Origin: Phoenix dactylifera
Taxonomy: Eukaryota > Streptophyta > Magnoliopsida > Arecales > Arecaceae
DNA: 64,000 bases
Direction: 5' to 3'
NCBI RefSeq assembly: GCF_009389715.1
Contig: NC_052392.1
Coordinates: forward strand, 38,063,410 to 38,127,409
Shown: piece by piece, positions 1-14,600 of the stretch
Numbering within the stretch: position 1 is the first letter of the stretch
How the letters are laid out: the number at the start of each line of letters is the position of its first letter
The notes under the pieces: generated by a model
What the model saw: the letters and a program-made list of their open reading frames with translations, nothing else
The model's database searches: none
What the model was told of the DNA's origin: nothing
Position numbers and translations under genes: made by a program

Positions 1-1253
1 GCAGTTTGTATATATGTACTGGTCCAATTGAGGAGAGACAAAATTCTCTCAACCAGCTCAACATAAATATCTCAGAAATATTTTGGAATAAGTAGAAAAT
101 TTGGTTAAAGTAGTGTTTAGGTTTTTTTTTCTTTCATTAATGATTCAAGAACTAAGATGCATAATCTCTATTTATAGTAGGAACATCCGTCATTGCACAA
201 TTCAGGTTGGATTTCTATCTTAGTTTGAATAAAACCAGCTTTCACATAATAGAGATGATCAGTAGAAATAAATATAAAAAAGTTAAATCTTATGGGATGT
301 AGATCTCGACTCGTACATAAACTTTGCCTGCAGTTACTCTGCTTAATTCTTCCTACATTGGAAGATATGCTCAATCAAAACCTTTCTTTAAAAGAAAATC
401 TTCATTTTAATTGACTTATTTCGGAGCCCAAAAGATAGAATTTAGCCTTGATCAGTAGTCGTACCCTTTGCAAGATAGCGTCACATCATAGAATCAGAAA
501 GTTATTCGATTAAAAAAAATGATCATCACAATTAAGCATTGTATTGCTAAGTTATGACCTCCAAAAGTTTGACATGTAATTTGGCTTTTCAATATGGTAA
601 ATCTTGCTCCTCAATTCTATCCATTCCTACTTGTAGTGGTTTAAATGGTTCACATCAAATTCGATGATCCGCTTAGATCACTCATGCATACATATACGTA
701 TGTATGTATGCATGTATGTATGTATATAATATTGAAGCGAGTTTAGAGTTTCTCCTATTTAGTTTTTTCGCCCATCATAATATATTAGCGATATCGCGGC
801 CATTATTCTTGTATTTCACATGAATCAAAGATGAGTGGTTAGATATGTACCCAAGAAAAAAAAAGAAGGAGAGATGGTTAAATAGGATTCCTGCAGACCG
901 GTTTGGTATGGAATAGTAGTGGACCTATTGGTTAGGATGGGTCCAAAGATTTTGGGTACCATCCAATCCCGGTCATGTGATACATATTGGGACTAAATGG
1001 CTTACTTTTACTAACCCAACTCTATTTGAACTCAGATGGACTCGAGATTGATAATCTACCCCACATATAACATATATTTACTCTTAACATCCTTCAATTT
1101 TGTATTAAAAGTTAAATTACACTCTCAGGCTATACCATTAATGAATTGTTTAGAGGGCATATAGGTAAAGGAGCTCACGAAACCCGGACATCCACTTAGG
1201 ACTTGACACCCGGCTCAATATTTGTTTAATATAAATTTGATGCAAATAGGATA
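1..1253. other. Intergenic AT-rich DNA, no gene seen
   Basis: I see no coding exon here. The short open frames are AT-rich and resemble no family. A TATG/CATA simple repeat lies at about 683-727, next to AT-rich unique-looking sequence. Confidence 0.6.
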
Positions 1254-1760
1254 CTTTTTTTTTTCTTTTTTTTGGTACAAGGCGGCTCACACTTGATGGG
1301 TGTGAATACGGCTAATAAAATCAGAAAACAAAAGGCTACATAGGGGCTCCAGTGCAGACATGTGATCCGTCCAGATAAACTCTTCGAAGTGATGAGCAGC
1401 AAAAGAGGCAACTTAGACAGCGACACAGTTTGCCTCCCTATAAACATGCGTGGCCTAGTAGAAGCCACTCCCCCAGTAGTCTGCGGATGTCATGGAGTAG
1501 CGGTCTCTCCTCAGTAGTACACTTTCGACCCCGGACCCACTAAATCACTGTAGTTGAGTCTTTCTCGAGGAGGATACAGTTCGTGCCCAACACCTATCTC
1601 GCATACGTAATATCCTCATATGCAGCTCTGAGCTCGACGCACACAACAGATCATGTCGAAAATTTGCTGCCTCCCACTGCCACCAGTCTGGCATCATGGT
1701 TCCTGATGACGAATTTTACACCTCCGTAGTTTTCTCCTTCGTCCATGCTACTGTCGTGGT
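1254..1760 (-). mobile_element. Decayed LINE 3' end (RNase H domain remnant)
   Basis: Reading the minus strand from about 1760 gives a broken RNase H-like (RVT_3) domain. It contains FVIRNHDARLVAVGG, then VELRAAYEDITYAR, then LLEKDSTTVI, then LLHDIRRLLGEW, with several stop codons. The same segments occur in the same order in the intact LINE at 48979-51456. A T-run near 1254-1271 on the plus strand is the expected poly-A tail of a minus-strand LINE. The element is 5'-truncated and not functional. The 5' limit is approximate. Confidence 0.75.
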
Positions 1761-1770
1761 TCTTGATGAA

Positions 1771-2330
1771 CGGCAAAATAGGACACTAGTTTCACCACAG
1801 CGAATCCCTCTCAAACACTAAACCAAAATAATTTCATGATTTCGATCCACTTCTATCCAGCCAAGCAAATCTAAGTGACAGAAGAAAGATACATCCACAT
1901 CTATCTCTCTCACTCTAACTGCCTGCTTAAAAAAAAAAATATGCACCCAAACTTTTATTTTTGTGTGCACCCAAGCCCTTCGAAACGCTAACAAATCCAC
2001 TTCCATAATGCCATGATCTCATTTCCCCAATCAGCACGAATAATGAGGCACCTTCCCCGGCCTTCCCCATACCAATCTGGGCCTATCCAGACCAGCTCGA
2101 CACGTGGACCCCGACCAAGTGGCCGACCCATGTGCAACTCCCCACTCCCCCATGTCCGGCCCCGCCGCTCCGTCCATCGATCCAACGGCTATAATCCAGT
2201 TCCGGAGAGGAATCCCGGATCGGACGGCCAGGAATGCGCGAGACTACGGGCGCGTCCGGTGGACCGCGGCGGCAGCATCCCCCAGCGGGGCGCGAAACAT
2301 CCGGGAACACCCTGTCCAATAGCTGTCGCC
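1771..2330 (+). promoter_or_regulatory. Probable promoter region of the TOL gene
   Basis: GC content rises sharply from about 2010. A palindromic G-box (CACGTG) sits at 2101-2106. The block ends in a CT-rich stretch (about 2330-2400) typical of plant transcription starts and leaders. No clear canonical TATA box was found. The open frames across this stretch (for example from 2013) show no family resemblance and are taken as chance. Regulation by bZIP or bHLH factors through the G-box is only a possibility. Confidence 0.5.
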
Positions 2331-3369
2331 GTCTCTCTTTTTATTTCGTTCTCACTCTCACTGTTCTCTCTCTCTCTTCTTCTTGTGGGGCTGTGGCGGT
2401 GTTGCGTCCCCCTTCGATCCTTCTGTCTCTCCGGAAAAAAAAAAGCGAGGCTCGAATTAAAACCCTAGTTGTTCGAAACTCGTCGATCTCTGGCCGAGGG
2501 AGGAAGGGAGCGAGGAGTGAGCGTGCGGAACCCTAGCGGAGGGAATGCGAAAGCTTTTCGGGTTAGTTCGGGGCCCTTTACTAATCTCTTGATCCTTTTG
2601 GTCGTTGATCCGGGGGATCGCAATTCTTCGGGGTCGTATCCTGTTGGAGATAGCGATCTCCTTCATTTTTCTCTTTTTTCGTTGTGTTTGGAGATTAGTG
2701 GTGTTGTTCTTGCTAGAATGGTGCGATTTTGGAGGGCCATGGGTTGTGTATTTTTTTGCTAGATTTCGATAAATTCGTTTCTTCTTTTGTTCCTTGTTGG
2801 TGTTGGGATCAACTAGAGCTTAGATCTCTTCGAGATGCTTAAATTTTTATACTTTTGGAAATTGTAGTTTGGAGTGGCTAATTGAGTTTTATCAGGCTGT
2901 ATTCTTTGGCGATCCTTGCTAAAATTTTCAGCTGATCCGATTTGTTTCTTTTGAATTCTGGTTTGCGATCAGAGGCAAGCTTAAAATCTATCACTCATTT
3001 TCAATCGTGTTTCTTCGCGTTGCTCAGCGTGTGGTGGAAAATCTTCTTTTTCCTGGTTATAGTTTGGCTGTTTTATGTGCTATCAAGAAGCGAATTTGTC
3101 ACCTTTTCAAATTATTGAAGTTTTGAGGATGAATTTATTGTGTTTTCCTCTTCATTCGTAGACTTGCTTTCGATATGATTCTGTCTTCATGAACTCTTGG
3201 AATTATACTGCTCTGAGGTCTTTGAATATCTTGATCGTTGTCATAGTATGCGATTTGCATGCTTTTTTTTTATTACAGTTTTTTTCGTGTTTGTGACTTT
3301 TGCAGGAAATAGTGCTTCTTGGCTTGAAACTGATTTGTCTTCATAGGTTGGGTGTTGTTTTGAGGGTTC
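2331..3369 (+). other. 5' leader of the TOL gene with a leader intron
   Basis: CT-rich leader sequence is followed by a plausible donor (G|GTTAGT, intron from about 2562) and a good acceptor (TTTTGCAG, ending at 3305), giving a leader intron of about 744 bp. The second leader segment, 3306-3369, runs into the start codon. An in-frame TGA lies four codons before the ATG at 3370, which supports that start. The transcription start is not defined. Confidence 0.55.
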
Positions 3370-6300
3370 ATGGGAGGGCCAATGGCTGCTGAGATGGTCA
3401 AAGTGGCAACAAGTGATAAACTAAAAGATATGGACTGGATGAAAAACATTGAAATTTGTGAACTTGTCGCACGTGATCCAGGGTATGTTGCCGATGCTCA
3501 TTGTGCTCTATTGTTCAAATATATTTCTGATTACTCCATGCAACTTTTCTTTTATGGATCCCTTACTCTATGCTGAAAGCTTTCTTAGTCTGTCTTCATT
3601 TCTCATTTAGTTCATGTTATATAAAACAGTTACCTGTGCACCTCCCTTAATGTTTTGCATCATGCTTGAATATGGAAGTTGAGATGGACTTTTGAATTAA
3701 TATTGGTTGCTGTGAAGTTGGTACTGCCCATTGACTTACAACATCTTATTTGTATGTTATGATTCGATTTTGCTTATAACTTCTTTTTAGATTTTTCATT
3801 ATAGTTTTTTTTGGAATTTAATTTTTTGGGGTGCCTTGACTTCTGGGTGCTTGCGTAGGCTCTCTCTAGTGCGTAGGAACCATGCATGCCCTTGGCCACC
3901 CATCTACCACCTACAGTATTTTAAAGAACTTGTTAAATCAATCAAACAACTGTCTCTCTGCCCTATGTTTATCCATGGGGTGAGGTGCTGCTCTACATGG
4001 TGAAATGGCATGAAAGGTTCTAGAAGTACCATGCTAGTGCATTACTGGCATGACACATTGTCATAGTGTCAGCTGCTAGCCAAGAATGGCCAGTTACAGG
4101 CTAGCATCACACTGACATGACCTAATCCTTGGTGCCCCCCGCCCCCCACCCCAACTGTTCCCAAAAAAAAGGAAAAAAAAAACAAAAGAAAAAGGAAAAA
4201 AAAGTCATCAATCGTCATGCATAGAACATTTCTACTTCCATTTTGTGACAAATTTTATTTCTTTTGGATTACTAGGAAAGCCAAAGACGTCATCAAATCT
4301 ATCAAAAAACGACTGGGGAACAAAAATGCCAATACCCAACTTTTTGCTGCCATGGTGAGTGCCAAGCTTTTGGGCTTTTTATCTTACTTAGAATATCATG
4401 GTTGTCCATACATTTTTGATAAACTAGAAGTTGGACGCGAACCTTTTTAAATCTTGTGTATAAGATCTTCTAAATGTGTGGTAGTTCGTTACCTTTGTGG
4501 ATATAGCTCTAACAGCAAAATTAAGATGATCGACTGGCTTTGCAAATCATGATAGCAGTGCTGTTACTCATATAGTATCTCTTTGGATCCTTAAATCTGA
4601 GCAAGCAATCCTCTTTTTGCTACCCACAAAATCCAGTAAGATTTTATTTAATGTTCGCTAATAAACAGGAAACTTTTATGCTCTCTCTTTATCTTGTGAA
4701 TCAAAATTTATTCACACCTTTTATCTATGCTTCTATCTTGCTACACATGCCTTTTGCCCTCTATGTAATGACATATGACATTATAATTAGATGATCATGT
4801 CTGATAGTATAATGGATATTGTACATTAACTATTATACTTTAAATGGTCATTCAATTGTTAGCAAGCATTTAAACTTTTAAGCGAAGTAAATGGGAACCT
4901 AAATTTAGGGAGTTATGGTTTATACACTAAAGCTCTGGATAACCAAATAAGTTGCTGCTTAAGTTTTTTAGTGACTGTAATTAGATTATTGCCATTGGTT
5001 TTGTTAGACACCAAAACTAGTTTGATATATTGGCAACTTGCATAACATTCACCATATTTGTTCACAAGTAAAACACCTTTAATCTTTCTCGTTATGCAGG
5101 TCTCATGTTGCCTAGTCATTATTTTCATAAAACTATGATTAAAGTGAGATGCAGGCTAACCCCATCTCAAGAAGATAACTCAAAGTTGTCAAGGCAGCTG
5201 TGTGGCCCTGAGTTGGTAGGGATCCTAACTGTCCAGGCACTGTTGAGGTGCCTAGGTGGACTGACTAGTGACTTAGGTAATCTATCTTTGGGGCAAAACA
5301 ATACGCAAAAGGTCTAAACATAACACAATTAACCTCATTTTTTTTCAAGTCATATGTATAAATAACCAAATACACCATTATATCACTATAGGAGTTAATA
5401 TTACTAAAAACCATGCATGGTTTTATCATGTATTGATTGACCAAGTCAAGTGTAAGAGTGATAGGTGTTACCAAATGTAAATTGTTGAATTTAAATCTGA
5501 AAAATACAAATTTGACAAGCCTTGAAGAAAAATATAAAGCACGTAAGCTGTAATTGTATTACCATATTTGCATATAAAAAGAAATAATAGATTGCAGGAA
5601 GGTGGAAAATAGTGAAGAAATATAAAAAAAAAGACTTGAAAAGAAGAACAAAAGAGCAAGAAGAGAGGAAGAAATGACTTTTCAAATGAAAAGGGGTAGA
5701 AGAAGAGGAATAGCATGAGAAGAGAAGAGGAAGAAGAAAAAGGAAAATTGTAATTATTGAAAAATAGACAAAAAAACTTTTGGGGGCCTTTGGGCAGTCA
5801 AACAGTTGTCTGCAACATATTGGTGCCAGCGAGAGGTGAGAGAGGTGTTGTGTCCGGAAAGTTGGGGGATGGAGTGAAAATAGTTTATGTTTTTTTGCAC
5901 TTCTAATTTACATAAAATAAGTTTATTTTAGTCACAGTAGTGAAAATAAAGTAAAGCAAGAAAGTAAAGAGCACACGCACATGCACAGGCACACACACAC
6001 ATAAATGGACGCTCCAAAAACAATCCCAAATGGGTCCCAATATAGCATTTCATGTACTTCCTTTTCATTCATCCAATTCCATGTTAGCACTTTAAGGTTT
6101 CTTAATCTTTATCGTCAATGATTATAATGTGGAAACAATATATGTAACATAAAACCTTTTTAGTTATTATCAGGAAGGTCATTTGTGACCATTGCGAGGA
6201 GAAATGAACTCAACACCAACACTCGATACCTATTTATAACAGGAATTTGATTTGCCTTACCACATCCATCATAACTGGGCATTAGAAGATACACTTAGTG

Positions 6301-9300
6301 CTTCTTTTTGTTGTTTTAGGAAATGAATCAGTGGATCTTCTGACCATGGCACAGGTGGCAAGAATCATGTCCTTTCTCCTATATTTTTTTGGGATGTTCA
6401 AGAGAGATTCCAGTAAACTGTCTTCAATTTTATTATATCTTTATAAGTAAAGATCGTTTGATTAGCCCTTTATCTTGTCTTTGTAATGAGAAAATAAATT
6501 ATATTAAGTTCCTGAAATGTGTTTTTTGTCCTTAGAACAATTTTTAGAAGTTTGTCATTTAATTGTTATAATAGTTTGAGAAATAATTACACTTTCGAAT
6601 AATATTATTTTGACTTGATTACTATTTATTTTAGCCTTTTGCTTCCCCATTTTAACATGTCAACCATTTGGATCAAAAACAACTCTTTTGTTAACAAAGA
6701 AATTGAACTTTCTTGCCATGGTTGCCATGGTTCTTTTGAGGTTAATGCACATCTGCAGTTTCCTGACTAAGTAGTTCTATTTATGTTGCAGTTGCTAGAA
6801 ATGCTTATGAATAACTGTGGAGAGCATATTCATAGACATGTGATAGATAATGGACTTCTTCCGATACTAGTGAAGATAGTGAAGAAAAAGGTTAGTCCCC
6901 ATTTGCTGGGCATCTAATCACCATCTATTTAACTGGAAACTCTTCCCTATTTAGTTCCATATTAGAGATGCTTGAAATTTTCAAAAAGCATGCTGTACTC
7001 TGTTACAGACAGATTTGCCAGTCCGAGAAAGAATATTCCTTCTTCTGGATGCTACACAGACAGCCCTTGGCGGAGCTTCTGGAAAGTTCCCTCAGTATTA
7101 CACTGCATACTATGACCTGGTGGTAGGTTCTGATATAATACTACATAAAGTTAGGAGTACCTTCTATCCCATGTGATCTATGCTTATTATGGTGGTTCAT
7201 CCTTAACCTCCATTTCCATTGTGGCTATTATCTGTTGAATTGTACTGTCCAATGAAAAGTTTTTTTTGTGAAAACTTAATTGTACACTTGAGATGTTTTA
7301 GAATAAATATTGTAATGTTCTTGTTCATCTCCTTCTGTGGTTTACAGTTGGATGGAGGCTTGGGGTTTTCCTCTGCTTCCATGACTTTGGGATCCACTGG
7401 AGAGAAGTTCTGTGACAGATGAAGCCCCATGATCTATAAATTGGATTTTGTGCTGGGGGTCTAATATCTTTAAAAGAGGTCTAGTAACATGGAAGGAACT
7501 GAGTTTTTCCATCTATTTGTTCTTAGTCTTCTCTGCACATTTGCTTTATCTCATCTACTGATTTAATCAAACTCATTTGGAACCAAATACCCGCCACCCC
7601 CACCTTCACCTGGTAAGTGAGGCAGAAGAAGAGCCTTTAACTATTTACAGTAGCTATCATATCAGTCGGAAATTAGTTTGGCCTTTTAAGAATAATTTGA
7701 AGGAGACGTTGTTTGGTTTCTGTGGTCTCTTTTGTTTTGCGCAAGTCAATGAGTTAGTTTCCTTTTACTTGAATCACACCGAAAACATGGCAAATTAATT
7801 GGGTGGCTGTTGCTGTTTCTGTACCGGTTGCAGAGTTTGTTGGGAGTGGAATGTTAGAAACTTTTGAATTGTAATAGGAGTTCCTGTGGTCAAGCCTGCA
7901 AAATTTCTCCCCTATTCTACTTTGTTGTTACCCTAAATCAAGGACTACTGCCAAATGTTAGGTTTCCATTTTATAGTGTTCAAGGCTTGGGATTCCAAAC
8001 ATTTGTTCCAAAATTGGTTATTGAAACATGTATCCTCTACTAGTTTCTTCTTGTTTTGACCTGGATCTATCTAAATCTAAGCTGCTTTGGGCATTGCTCA
8101 TCCTTTTCTCTGAAGCAGTTGCTAACTGGGTCTCCAAGTGGAAAAAGTAAGGGCCACTAAGCAAGATATTCCAGTTTGCTGCAGGTGAAAGTTTTAAATT
8201 CTGAGCATTACCCTATTAGAGATTTGCTGCCGACAAGAAATGAACTCTGCAGTCTATATTGAGTGGGCTGGTCTCTCTTTTTTTTAAAAGAAATCCTTTA
8301 TTAATTAAGATCTATAATTCTTATTAGAGGATGCAAGGAGGAACAGGTTTGACCAAAGTTATCCATGGAATGATTTACCAAAATAATTATTTATGGAATG
8401 CAATCTCCCTCACATACACTCTCTCTGTATGTATACATGTAAACACACACAAACTTTATACACGCATGTATACATATACACACACACATGCATCCATATA
8501 TATGTGCATGCTTTATGTTGTCTTGATCTAGATCAATGTGTTATACTTATAATTTGTTATGACTTCATGTATACAAAGAATATCACATTCTTTTTTTTTC
8601 CTTTTATTTTTTTTTCAAGGATATTCTCAAGCATTGCAACCATTTCCTTGGCACTGTATTCTGACTTAAAATTTCTAGACAACATATAGAAGATTTAACT
8701 GGGGTGCGATCTTTCAAGTTTTCATGACACATGGTGATGCAAATTTTCATGCTTATTATAAAGGACACAGCTTACATATCTTGTGAGATAGAATACAGTA
8801 TGCAACATTCTGAGCCAATTTGTCAGCCCTTACTGGCAGAGAAAAGAGACAGAAGCCATGTGTGGTTCTGCCGTGTGCTCTTTTTCATGTGTTGACACAG
8901 CCTGTAGACCCCACCAGTAGACCATGAGTAGCTAGAAAAATTAGCCCAAAATGCTTTATGTAGCCTAACACGAGACATTTGAGCCACACACTTCCATAAG
9001 CTACTATCTTTTGTATACCATGCCACATTTGCTACATGTTTAATTTTAAGCAGTCATCATTTTTCTATTTAAAAGTATATTTCTTTAGTGAAAACTGAAT
9101 TCTACTGAAATATATTATTTATGCCAGTCTGCTGGGGTACAGTTTCCACAACGCCCTCGTGTTAGACCAGCCGAACAACCTGCTTCAAAGGTCCAAGCAA
9201 AAAATTTATCTTCTCAAGAATCTCTACCTCAAAAATATGAAAATGGTGTAAAACAAACAAATACCCAGATAATGCCTGACTCGAGGTACTTTAAGCTGGT

Positions 9301-11153
9301 CATTTTTTATTCATCAAGAAATTATGATTCAAGGTTGACTTTGATAAGAATGAGATGGGAAAAAAGCCATTCTTTATTTGCATGATTGATTTGTTTAAGA
9401 CGTATGATCTAAAGAATTTTGTAAGTTGTTCATAATTTGGCTTATCAATACTCACATGCCAGTCACCTGGATCAGATGTTAAAGTGGGGAAGCAATTGTT
9501 TTTGAAAATATCTAGCTTAAAAGACCTGATCGGTTGGTTATTGCATACCAAGATAGTATAATATAGGTTTCACAAAGCAAGTTCATTATTGAAACAATAA
9601 GGATGCTTCAAGCTGTGGTGGAAGTATCACTAGCAGGTTTGAGGGAGGAAGCTAGATTTTGCACAATTTACACTTGGTGAGCCTAAGTGAAAGATTTCAG
9701 ATGCTGGTTGCAGAAGTCCAGCTTGTGCCTAAATATTTTATTTTGCTAGAGGGTGCCTAAATTTTTTACATGAGACATTTTTGACTGTGCTTGCATATCA
9801 ATGATAAAGTACACCCATACCAGGAGTTGATTTTATTTGTTTGCCAAGACTTAAAGCAGATTCCATAATCCTTTTTAGTTTTCCTCTATTGAGTAGGTTT
9901 TCAGCCTGCCTGAAGGCTTTTGTACTGACAAAACAAAATATACTAGCTTGGAATATTAAGAGCTAGATCATCTTAACCTACCCCTTAAATAGCATTTGTT
10001 TATTCTGCTGCACATTCAGTTGTATGTGAGCAAATTGAGGTGGATCAGAATGAGTGGTAGTATTGAATTGTAGGCACAGGACGAGCCTCTGAACTGTCTT
10101 TAGATGTTAGTAATTGCCATGATGTGGGAAACAAACATTCTGTTGTTGCTTGCCAGATAGTTCTTATGCCTCATAAATTAACTAAAATCTTGACATTTCA
10201 ATATGCTGTGGTAGCATGCATGTCTGTGGTGAATATAGTAAGAATAACCAAACAAATTAATTTTGTTGAATCAATTCAATCCATCATATCAAGTAATAAA
10301 GAAAAATGTCATTATTGCTATTTTATGGTCACAGTATTTAAACTGGTTGACTGAAAAGTTCAAAGAGTTCTTGTGCGAGAACAAACAGATTATCATCAGC
10401 ATCATCATCATTGATTACCACCATCCTTAGCTCAATGCATGGTTCTAAGTACTATACCGTACTGGTCCATGTTCTGTCAGGTTTACCAAATTGGGTTGGC
10501 AGGAAACTGGTACTCGGTATGCCTCCAGACAACACTAGGTACCGAACTGCATATCGTAGTCACACTACTAGACGGGCATTGATACAGGTACTAGTACTGA
10601 TACTTAGATACTTGGCTCAATCACCAGACAAGTAAGAAAAGTTTTTAATTTTGGATTCTGTCTCAACACTTGAATGATATAAAGATAATGAAATTTCCAA
10701 AAACAAGCCTCTAGGTTGACTTCTATCCACGACGATGTAACACGGATTTCGGTTTAAAGTCACATACCATATGTGATGACCAATAGCTGGTATCCACTAA
10801 AACATAAGCAAGCATCATAACATGAAAATAGCATACTTCAATTTATATGAGACTAGAGCCCTGCACATCCAATTTGCATGTGGTGGCTGCAATTTTTTTT
10901 TTAATACATAGGATAATACTTTTTTAATAATGATGCTATTTTTATTTAAAGACCTCCGAGTTACATAGGATTCATGTTAGTTGAGGTGTTTTGAATCTAT
11001 AAGAGTTCTATGCAGTGAAGGAAATAAATTATTTTTTTCATGTGAGTAGTGGGGCTGGGGCACATCTTTTTGGTAAGAGAACAGGGAGCACCATTTTCTT
11101 TTTTCTTTTTGGTTTTTGATTGGACCCATCAGGGAGCATGTGATTTTTTCTTT

Positions 11154-11185
<32 letters not shown>

Positions 11186-11574
11186 GGGGTGCATGAATTG
11201 GGAGTTGCAGAGCTTCAGGTTCTGAGACCGGAGACATAAAGAAGGCCTCGGGCTTTTCCCATTATTTATTAGTAGATAAGTAGGATGCTTGATGGATTAG
11301 GCAAGGGGGAGGCAATATCTAAGCTAAGACATAGTAGATATATTTGGTAATGGTCTCCTAGTATATGCATTATATGTACTATATATACCATCTTGATACC
11401 ATTATGATGTTGGAACTTAGAAAATGAGTTTAATTATGCTTGCCTTTTTGGAGTTTACTCAAGGATGATGCTGCCAAAGACTTCTGCAAATGTGATTGGG
11501 CTAATTTTGAAGTTTTGACAAGGAATAAGTATTTTGATAACTGCAGTATTAGTGAACAAGTATTTTGTTAACTG

Positions 11575-11623
<49 letters not shown>

Positions 11624-14600
11624 CCTGTTAGTTTTTTTGAAGTCATTATAGATAATATGCGAAGTACCTTTCTATGTATATGGACATGTATACACACACA
11701 TGCGTATATATTCCATCATTCTCACCAATCTGTCATTGTATCAAATATAGGAAATAGACAATCTTAAATATTGTGGTTTATACTTATTACCATGTGTAAG
11801 ATCTATACCCAATTTACTATTGACATTACAGCTTTCAAAGTGCATGGGGAATGAGTCAGAATCATTGAACAATTGAATTAATAGTGACATTGGTATTATT
11901 AAATGACAATTGGATTAGTACTGACAATTGGTACTAATAAATGATGAATAGGTTTTTTATAAAAAAATGACAAACAGGTTAGGACTCAACACGTCATCAA
12001 ATTTATATTGATGATGAAAAACATCAATGTGTATTATCTGCTAACTGTAGTTAAAATTATACCTTTTGTGCATGCCTTCATATTGAGTGTTTTCCTCTTG
12101 TTTTTCAAGGCTTCAAGCATTTGTATCTGCTCCTGGATCTAATACATGACATTACCTGCAAAAGCATAGATATATAACAGAGAGAGAAGTTTTCATAAAA
12201 TCTGTGAAAATGTACATGATCGATACAGGGCATTTGTTGGTTAGATCTTTTCTAAAATATGTTCTTATTTAAGGCTGTACTTTCATCCATGTAATTCAGT
12301 TGTGATGCCAGCACTTTTTTTGATAATTAATTATAATAAATTCTGTTAAGAAGTTTCCTCTATTTTTGGTTATTGAGGCGGTAGCACCACAAACTTGGAG
12401 AAACTTGGCACTTGTGTTTAGTCTTTAGAAGGTGTTGCTAATGTAACCAAAAAGGATATTATTATTTGTTCTGAATGCTGACAAGTTTACATCTTCATCA
12501 TCATCTTATGCTCATTTTGTATTTAATATGTTTGTATTATTTCAGTGTAATTCATAAAGCAACTAGTGTCTTAGAGGTTCTGAGGGATGTGCTAAGTGCT
12601 TTGGATCCTAAACATCCAGAGGTATGGTTGAAATGAAATTGGTTTCTTCGTTTTATCTTCTCAAATGAATGATAATAAATAACATCTTCAGGATGTTGGC
12701 TACAAAGTTCTCTGCTCATTTTTGTTGATATTAGCTGTATTTCTTTTATGAAACAGTTGATGTTGGAAAATTATAACTTTTAAATATATAATCAAGTGTT
12801 AGCAAGCAAAGGTAGAATATGCGTCCATGATATGCTTTCTTCTTAACTTATCAGAAAGCTTAAAACTTATAAAGGGCGAGCTTTTATGGTATATGAACTC
12901 ATTTTTACAAGCATTAGTTTTACTATTGCAGGGATCAGCTGATGAGTTTGTATTGGATCTTGTAGAACAGTGTTCATTTCAAAAACAGCGAGTCATGCAC
13001 CTGGTAATGACCTCCCGGTAAGATATTTTATATCTTCTATTTCCTTCGTCCCTTCTCTCAGAGGGCATTTTTTCAGTTTCATTTTGCTGCCATGGCCCTA
13101 GCTATACTTTTTCCTATTCAGATATTTGAAAATATTTTATATTTCTTTTTAATTTTTGGATGTTATTACTCTGGATCTGTTGCATAAAATCCAGTACCCT
13201 TTGTGCATTTTTACTTGATGATTCAACAGATGGGTCACTTTTAAGATAGCTTAATGGTCAAATATGTTGATCCTTTCTTCTGTTTATTTTTTATAGATTT
13301 GTTAATCATGCTGCCTGTTGTCACGATCCTCTGAGAACAACATTAATAAATTATGCTAGGAGTGTATTATCATTTACATTTGAAAATATGTCATCTAATT
13401 GGTATCCTGTGAACTTTACTATCATTTTGTCATGTTATTTATTGTTAACCTCTCAATAAATATCTGTTGTTCTGGGCATATTTTTTAAGATGAACAGCTT
13501 GAAAACTTGAAACATGGAAATGGTGGAGATTCACTTTGATCTCTATTTTGGCCAGACAATGTTGTTTGTGGACTCTTCTACTTAATCTGCTAATTTATGA
13601 GGTGCATTTGGTCCTTGGGCAGTGAATAATCTTGTAAATTACTTCTTGTTAAAATCAGATAATCTTTGCAAATATAGGAAAGATTCTGCAGAACTCACTC
13701 ACACATACAAAAAAGAATCTTCTGCTCTCAGGTGCTTGTAGAAGTGATAGGAGATCGACCACAATATCTGTTAACGTTTGGAGGCTGTAACTTACATATT
13801 TTATGAATCAGGGAATGCTGATTAGGATTGCATCCATGATGGCATTTATCATTGATTGGATGTTTGCAAATGGATTCACTCATTCACGAAATCTTTGTGA
13901 ACCAGTTATTCTCTTAAAAATAGGAAAATTTGCTTTGACAAATATTTTTGAGTAGTGTTGTCAACCTTGATGAATACTATCATAGAAACCAAGGGCAGCA
14001 TACATACGTAAAAGGTATATATGGAAGCTATATTATTTGCAGGGAATTATTTTGTGGTTTGTGGCTTTTGTGTAGGAGGTCTAGAGCTGTTTCTTTTTAA
14101 GCTTTACACAACCAAGTTATCTTTTCTATATTTTTCTTTAAGAGTATCTTTTTCTTTGATATTTCGTCTGTCATATTGGATTCAAAGAAATAAGGTTGTA
14201 AAAGTCATTGAAGCAACTGGTCGAGCCTCACCATGTGACTAGCAGCTGGGCTGGTCGAAAAGTAGTTGGATAGGCCGACGCCACCTATCTACCCCAATCC
14301 TTTTCGGTCGATGCCACCTATCTACCCCAATCCTTTTCGGTTCATTTATCCATTCCCTTTCTTGCCTCAAACAATCATAAATTCATGAAATGTTAACTTA
14401 TTCCCTTCTTTCCCTCTCTTTTTGACTAGCAAAACTCACTCGAGGGGACGGGGGAGCTGGGTTGGCGCCATACTGGCTGAGGGCATTAGCACCCAATTGA
14501 TAGGGATAGAGACGACTCAATCCAAGCTAATCTATCTGAGGCCAACAATGTATTTCTTTTCTCAGATTCAGTCTGATTCCTGGCTCCTAGGCTCTCCACC

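Noticed and set aside
2013..2468. A 151-codon plus-strand open frame at the TOL promoter
   Set aside because: It is GC-driven, overlaps the promoter and leader, is paralleled by other frames of similar length on both strands, and resembles no protein family.
5190..5275. Repeat-like wording (ctgtccaggcactgttgaggtgcctagg)
   Set aside because: It resembles common plant GCCTAGG-type repeats, but no ends or duplications could be found.
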